Origin: an uncultured Brevibacterium sp.
Lineage (GTDB): Bacteria > Actinomycetota > Actinomycetes > Actinomycetales > Brevibacteriaceae
Assembly (NCBI GenBank): GCA_902489185.1
Contig: CABTZC010000042.1
Location: 1 to 10,620 of the forward strand
DNA: 10,620 nucleotides
Direction: 5' to 3'
Under the pieces are notes generated by a model. That model had not been told where the DNA came from and made no database searches. It saw only the letters and a program-made list of their open reading frames with translations. Within the stretch, counting starts at the first letter, position 1, and each line of letters starts with the position of its first letter. Shown piece by piece: positions 6,221 through 10,620 of this stretch. A program made the translations under genes and the position numbers.

Positions 6221-7894
6221 TTAGTTCTTTTCGGTACGCGATTCCAGCATGAACCAGCCGGTTCCAACGGCTTTCACGCCATCAGCTTCACGCACCATGA
6301 ATGGAACCGATGTCTCGATGATGACGCGGTTACCTTTTTCTTCAGTCGTTTTGACTGCTTCGACGGCTTTGGGCAGGGTGACTGCGTATTCAGCTGGAAC
6401 CTCGAGTGTGAGCGTGCACCGGATTTCCCCAAATCCTACGGCACCGTCCGTGGTTGCCAATGTGTATGCGGCGAGGTTCACGTCCTCATACGGTTTGCAT
6501 TCGGTTTTCACCTTGTCGAACTTGTTGTCGCCCTTTGAATAGTCATCCACGTACTTCCGAAAGTCTGCAAAAGCTTCGCCTTCGGCTTGTATTTTGGCGT
6601 CGTCCAGGTGTTCCTTTTTGCCGTCGCTTAAGTATGCGGATACCACGTCCGAGGCGTCAGCGAGTTTCTTACTGAACTCACCTGGGGCGCGTTGGGCCGA
6701 CCCGCCTTCGTCAACCGAGAAACCGGGCACCTGGTCGTCAGGGACGAAAAGCGCTTGAGTGACCGTCCATTCCTCTGTTGCCGATTCCCTAGTGACAAGG
6801 AGCGCCTGAGAACCGGCCTTTTTCTTGTCGACAGAACCAAAAGCCATGAACCACATGGGGTACTTTTCGAAGTTAGGGCTGGCCGCCAGAACAGACGAGA
6901 AACGAGGAGACGAAAGTTCACCTTCGGTTTTTTCAGCGATTGCAACTTCTGCGCGTGTTCGTTGCAGCAGTGGACCAGTCTGGATCTGATCGAGTTTCTT
7001 GTGATCGCCTTTGAGAGCTTCGTCTAACTGGTCCGAATAGTTTTGAAGGAACTTAGACGCTTCTCCCTGCCGAATACCTGGGCGCGTGTATTTTTCAATC
7101 TCGGGTTGTTGAGGCTGTGCAACAGGTAACCCGCAACCGCTGAGCGTCACTGCCATGACAGCGGCAAGGGCACCCACGCCGCGGGCGGTGCGTTTCTTGA
7201 AGGGGGCGCGGACTCTTTGGGCAATCCCGGAACCTGAGGCGACCTCGGCACCCTTTGAGTTATGACCCACGTTGGTTTTCTTCTTCACGCGTGGCTGTTC
7301 ATTCCGCCACCACATGAAAAGCGCGAAAGCCACGGCAAAGGCAATGACAGACAGTGCAATCCCCAGCAGACAAAACGCCAAAACACCCTTCACTTCCAAA
7401 GAGATCCGCACGGTAGTCCCATCGAGGTTTGTGTTCTCACCGGTGGGTGCGATCATCACCATTTGCGGTGTGCCGTCAACGTCAAAGGACCGCGACACAT
7501 GGGTGCCTTCCGTGGTGTCGATCCACCAGTCACGGCTCTGTGCGGTCTTCGCCGGCTGGCTCTCCCCTGCAACGGAACGAGTGATGATATCCCGAGGGAA
7601 CTTCACCTCAGTGATCTCTTCGTGTTTCACACCGGTGAGAAAACTCGAGGTGTCCACGCCGTTGGCCACACCCAACATGATGGGCTGATCCGAATCAGCA
7701 CTGATCGTGGCGGTCGTTTTGGTGAACGGAATGTTCTGCTGGTCAAATACCACCGCGTACGTGCCGTCGGCAACCTTGTGGGGTTTGGTCTGTGTGACAT
7801 CGTCAAACCCCACAACGGACAAAGCCGAAGTTACCAAGATGAGGCTGAGTACCCCCACGAGCGCACTCAGACCAGAAAGAACCAAACGAATCAT
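6221..7894 (-). CDS. Membrane protein with internal lipobox and two extracytoplasmic domains (paralogue A)
   Basis: The 557-residue protein is of unknown function. In order it shows a membrane helix at 5-28, an extracytoplasmic domain at about 30-167, a second helix at 170-196, a basic cytoplasmic linker at 197-239 (KKKTN, PFKKRTAR), a short hydrophobic stretch at 240-253 ending in lipobox LSGC (Cys254), a Pro/Gln-rich linker (PVAQPQQPEIEKY), and a C-terminal domain at about 275-557. Cys466 and Cys493 could form a disulfide outside. The segment 233-254 looks like a complete lipoprotein signal peptide placed inside a longer protein. Its ATG shares a base with the stop of the thioredoxin gene (TAATG) and has no Shine-Dalgarno, so translation is probably coupled. 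It shares layout and weak similarity with the gene at 8981-10620. The reading frame is intact, so it is not two genes joined by a sequence error that I can detect. Confidence 0.88.
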   Translation of the reverse strand: MIRLVLSGLSALVGVLSLILVTSALSVVGFDDVTQTKPHKVADGTYAVVFDQQNIPFTKTTATISADSDQPIMLGVANGVDTSSFLTGVKHEEITEVKFPRDIITRSVAGESQPAKTAQSRDWWIDTTEGTHVSRSFDVDGTPQMVMIAPTGENTNLDGTTVRISLEVKGVLAFCLLGIALSVIAFAVAFALFMWWRNEQPRVKKKTNVGHNSKGAEVASGSGIAQRVRAPFKKRTARGVGALAAVMAVTLSGCGLPVAQPQQPEIEKYTRPGIRQGEASKFLQNYSDQLDEALKGDHKKLDQIQTGPLLQRTRAEVAIAEKTEGELSSPRFSSVLAASPNFEKYPMWFMAFGSVDKKKAGSQALLVTRESATEEWTVTQALFVPDDQVPGFSVDEGGSAQRAPGEFSKKLADASDVVSAYLSDGKKEHLDDAKIQAEGEAFADFRKYVDDYSKGDNKFDKVKTECKPYEDVNLAAYTLATTDGAVGFGEIRCTLTLEVPAEYAVTLPKAVEAVKTTEEKGNRVIIETSVPFMVREADGVKAVGTGWFMLESRTEKN

Positions 7895-8856
7895 TAGAAC
7901 AGTGCGCGCATGAGTTTGCCACGAGCTTGTGTCACGCGTGGATCAGTTGGACCAACAGCTTCGAAAAGTTCCAGAATGCGTTTGCGAACGCGCTCCTTAT
8001 CATCTCCAGTGACTTTGCTCAGGGTAGCGATGAGGCGTGCGAAAGCGTCGTCTACGTGACCGCCACTGATGTCAAGGTCTGCGCACTCGAGAGCGGCGTC
8101 GACATCACTGGGGTCTGCAGCTGCACGAGCTCGAACGTCCGCAAGGTCCTTGCCGCGTGTGCGACGCAACAATTCCACGCGCGCAAGCCCACTCTTTGCG
8201 TCTTCATCGCCAGGTGTTTCGTTGAGTGCATCCTGGTAGACCTGAGCAGCCCGGTCCAAGTCGCCAGCTTCAAGCGCCTCAATGGCTTCTGGATGCTTTG
8301 GACCGGCGGGTTGTTGGGGTGTTTCACCCGTGACTGCACGTTTATTGACGCCGGCTTGAGCAGCAGCAGCAAGAAGCTGGTCGAAAAGTTGTTTGATCTG
8401 TGGCTCAGGTATGGCGGCTTGAAACAGTGGCACCGGCTGACCCTTGACCAGCGCTACAACCGTTGGAATGGACTGGACCCCAAATGCCTGCTGGATCCGA
8501 GGGTTCTTATCGACGTCGATCTTGGCTAGTACGAGCCGACCGTCGTAGTCGCGGGTGACTTTTTCGATCACGGGCGACAGTTGTTTACATGGCCCGCACC
8601 ATTCTGCCCACAGATCAATGACCACGGGCACCTGGGTTGACAGTTGAACAACAGCTTCAAACGACTGCTCGTCAACGTCGAACACCAACGCCGGAACATT
8701 CACCCCGTTGGGGTCCTGGGCCGGTTGAGCGTGCGGCTGTCCAGCCGGTTGCGTGTCTGCGCCAGTGTTACGCGCAGGAGTACGAACAGCCGACAGATCG
8801 AGCCCCTGTGGTTGTGCTTCTTGTTGCCGTGGGTCGAATACGCCTTCGTTGCTCAC
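7894..8856 (-). CDS. Thioredoxin-TPR protein (CnoX/YbbN-like co-chaperedoxin)
   Basis: The 320-residue protein has no signal peptide or membrane helix and should be cytosolic. Residues 1-55 are Gln/Pro/Ala-rich and probably disordered. A thioredoxin fold follows (about 55-165) with the full redox motif AEWCGPCK (Cys87, Cys90) and the cis-proline SIPT at 130-133. Residues about 185-320 form alpha-helical tetratricopeptide-like repeats (IEALEAGDLDRAAQVYQDAL and later helices). This layout matches E. coli CnoX/YbbN, which works with GroEL and DnaK, but E. coli YbbN lacks the CGPC pair; the intact pair here suggests real dithiol activity. The GTG start at 8856 has AAAGG seven bases upstream. The gene lies between two membrane-protein paralogues and is coupled to the downstream one by a TAATG overlap, suggesting a shared role in the envelope or in their folding (inference). 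Confidence 0.93.
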   Translation of the reverse strand: MSNEGVFDPRQQEAQPQGLDLSAVRTPARNTGADTQPAGQPHAQPAQDPNGVNVPALVFDVDEQSFEAVVQLSTQVPVVIDLWAEWCGPCKQLSPVIEKVTRDYDGRLVLAKIDVDKNPRIQQAFGVQSIPTVVALVKGQPVPLFQAAIPEPQIKQLFDQLLAAAAQAGVNKRAVTGETPQQPAGPKHPEAIEALEAGDLDRAAQVYQDALNETPGDEDAKSGLARVELLRRTRGKDLADVRARAAADPSDVDAALECADLDISGGHVDDAFARLIATLSKVTGDDKERVRKRILELFEAVGPTDPRVTQARGKLMRALF

Positions 8857-8980
8857 CTTGTGACCTTTCCCTGTGAACGTTTAGTTTATCGTCTACACGA
8901 ACCTTGGCACGCGTGCGCGCACCGTTCACCCCTCCAGCCTCCACGCACGCGCGTGCTGACTGAAAGCAGCGGCGTCAACG
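8857..8980 (-). promoter_or_regulatory. Intergenic region with palindromes and probable promoter of the thioredoxin gene
   Basis: This 124-base gap contains two GC palindromes, GCACGCGTGC (8907-8916) and GCACGCGCGTGC (8945-8956). On the minus strand TAAACT is a possible -10 box about 28 bases before the GTG start, but no good -35 is visible. The palindromes could be hairpins ending the upstream transcript (no T-tract follows) or an operator. Confidence 0.35.
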
Positions 8981-10620
8981 TCACTCTTCGTTGCCGTTGT
9001 CACCTTCGCCACCGTCGTTACCGTCATCGTTTCCGTCTCCGATCTTTGCATCAGTAAGCACGGAAGTCAGTCCAATCAGACGTGCTTTTCCTTTGCCTTT
9101 AGGCACGATAAACGCGTAAACCTGACGGTATTCAGTGGTGAGGTCTTGATCGGTTTCCGTCTTCCCCACAATCTCACTCTGTGGCTTGTCGATAGTCAAC
9201 TGACCCTTGCGGTCCTCAACCTTTTCAGGCGAGTACGTCACTTTCTGCACAGCCGATCCCACTACCATCGCCGAACCATCTGCCACCTTCTGGGCAACGA
9301 GTTCGTCGCCGCGCTTGTAATCAAACTTCACGTCAGCGTTTCCGTCTTTGAGAGCCTCAGCTGCCTTGCGCTGGCCGTCTGCGGTCTGCTTGCGGAATGG
9401 GTCATCCTCAAAGGACTTGGCGTTCTTTGCCTTGCCACCGTTCTTCAGGATGTCGATGTACGTGTTCACCGCGTCGGCGGGCGTCATGGCCAGACCATCC
9501 GCATCCGGTGGCAACAGTTCTGACCCTTGGCGTGAGTCGTTCACGGAAGGAAATTCGCTTCCACCCAGCATGACCGCTTGAGCCCACACTTTGTAATTGT
9601 CCCGAGGTGACTTCTGGCTCAGTACCAACACCTGGGTTTGTTTGGTTTTTTCGTCATAGGTGACCGCGGAAGTCACGCGGGGCCACGTGTCCGTCGCCGA
9701 GGTGAAGTTCACCTTGACACTTTGTGTCGCCAGGGCGGGAGGGAGTTTGAATTCTTTGTCTTTTTTCTTGATGTCGTAAGCAGCTTTGCGCTGTTTGAGG
9801 AACGGCCCTGTGGCGCGTTCTTTGAGGGCCTTGGTGTCTTTCTTTTTATCTGCACTGGAAACGGTGGAGGAGATGCGTTCCAGGATTGAGTTCAACTGGT
9901 CATCCGAAATAACCCCGCCGGGGCTTTCGGGTGCTTCATCGGGTTGAGGTTCCGGAAGCTCAGGGCCTGAACACCCGGCGAGCGCCAGACCGGGAACAAC
10001 AACGAAAGCGGTTCCCATCTGGGCGAGCTTACGACGGCGTTCTGCACGCTTCTTACGACGATCTTTTTCACGGCGAGCGTTCCGGTTCGCCAGGAACGCC
10101 AGGACAATTCCCAAGATGATGAGGATCGCTCCAATCACCATGAGCGGGATTGCCCACGGGGTTGAAGCAGGGTTGGGCCATGAAATCGACAGCTTGCCGT
10201 CGATTTGCGCTTTGCCGTCTGAACTCACTACGAACGCGGTACGCCCTGGGTCTTCATCCCAGTGCATGCTGAGTTCGGAGTCACCTGATTCCACCGAGGT
10301 GAAAAGGTCAGCGTCGTTTACGGCAGGGGTTTCTTCTTCACCGTCGACTTTTTCAGTGCGGAGTTCCGTTTCGCTTTTCACGCCGGTGATCTTGGTGTGC
10401 GCTGCAGAGTCGACCCAGGCGTCGACGTTTTCTTTGCTTGCACGTGCAACCGAGATTGGTCCGTCGTGTTCCACCTTCAGGTCAGCGGCACCGTCATACA
10501 GGTTCAATACGCCAGGCTCAATAACAACCACAGAACCCGGGTCACCCAGATCAGCTTGGGCAACGATTTGGTCATCGGGCGCCCAGATAGTCTTTTGGGC
10601 AACACCAATCAAACCAGTAA
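8981..10620 (-). CDS. Membrane protein with internal lipobox and two extracytoplasmic domains (paralogue B, 5' end outside window)
   Basis: The frame is open to the window edge. A TTG at 10612 could serve as a start, but the upstream codons stay open and the first helix seen in paralogue A is missing here, so the gene very probably begins beyond 10620. Numbered from 10612: an extracytoplasmic domain at about 8-150 (beginning KTIWAPDDQI), a membrane helix at 153-175, a very basic cytoplasmic linker at 176-198, a hydrophobic stretch at 200-213 ending in lipobox LAGC (Cys214), a Pro/Glu-rich linker (PELPEPQPDEAPE), a C-terminal domain at about 235-523, and an acidic Asp/Gly/Asn tail. The layout matches the gene at 6221-7894, and the C-terminal domains share a similar order of features (for example TGPLLQRTRAE versus TGPFLKQRKAA), indicating old duplication. 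The function is unknown. Confidence 0.87.
   Translation of the reverse strand, partial: TGLIGVAQKTIWAPDDQIVAQADLGDPGSVVVIEPGVLNLYDGAADLKVEHDGPISVARASKENVDAWVDSAAHTKITGVKSETELRTEKVDGEEETPAVNDADLFTSVESGDSELSMHWDEDPGRTAFVVSSDGKAQIDGKLSISWPNPASTPWAIPLMVIGAILIILGIVLAFLANRNARREKDRRKKRAERRRKLAQMGTAFVVVPGLALAGCSGPELPEPQPDEAPESPGGVISDDQLNSILERISSTVSSADKKKDTKALKERATGPFLKQRKAAYDIKKKDKEFKLPPALATQSVKVNFTSATDTWPRVTSAVTYDEKTKQTQVLVLSQKSPRDNYKVWAQAVMLGGSEFPSVNDSRQGSELLPPDADGLAMTPADAVNTYIDILKNGGKAKNAKSFEDDPFRKQTADGQRKAAEALKDGNADVKFDYKRGDELVAQKVADGSAMVVGSAVQKVTYSPEKVEDRKGQLTIDKPQSEIVGKTETDQDLTTEYRQVYAFIVPKGKGKARLIGLTSVLTDAKIGDGNDDGNDGGEGDNGNEE

Noticed and set aside
7100..7200. A separate lipoprotein gene starting inside paralogue A just before the lipobox.
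   Set aside because: The nearest internal ATG (residue 247) would leave no basic region or full hydrophobic core, and I see no clear ribosome site for the other possible start (GTG at residue 240). Paralogue B has the same fused layout.

Overview
The window looks like chromosome of a fermentative, high-GC Gram-positive bacterium (Actinomycetota). Three things point there: an iscS-mnmA gene pair like the mycobacterial one, a thioredoxin-TPR protein of actinobacterial type, and a pair of small membrane proteins of a kind I associate with actinobacteria. A pyruvate formate-lyase operon together with moderate rather than extreme GC suggests an anaerobic or facultative lineage such as Actinomycetaceae. 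That family assignment is inference. I see no mobile element, tRNA, rRNA, CRISPR array or phage gene.

Positions 1-2783 (minus strand) hold an anaerobic pyruvate-cleavage operon, transcribed leftward: the pyruvate formate-lyase (PFL) catalytic subunit, a separate 95-residue glycyl-radical subunit, and the radical-SAM activating enzyme PflA (cut by the window edge). The notable point is that PFL is split into two genes exactly at the boundary between the catalytic barrel and the glycyl-radical domain. The large protein keeps the Cys-Cys active site and the small protein carries the RVSGYAV radical loop.

Positions 2933-5325 (minus strand) are a tRNA 2-thiouridine module: an IscS-type cysteine desulfurase followed, with a 4-base GTGA overlap, by the tRNA thiouridylase MnmA. 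From the short divergent region at 5326-5359, two small four-helix membrane proteins of unknown function are transcribed rightward (5360-6159). The first appears to be translated from a leaderless mRNA.

Positions 6221-10620 (minus strand) hold a three-gene cell-envelope locus: two distantly related paralogues with an unusual layout, flanking a cytosolic thioredoxin-TPR (CnoX/YbbN-like) protein. Each paralogue has an extracytoplasmic domain, a membrane helix, a basic cytoplasmic linker, an internal lipoprotein-type signal with a lipobox cysteine, and a second extracytoplasmic domain. The thioredoxin gene and the downstream paralogue are translationally coupled (TAATG). The function of the paralogues is unknown. 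The most interesting candidates in the window are the two-gene PFL and these internal-lipobox proteins.
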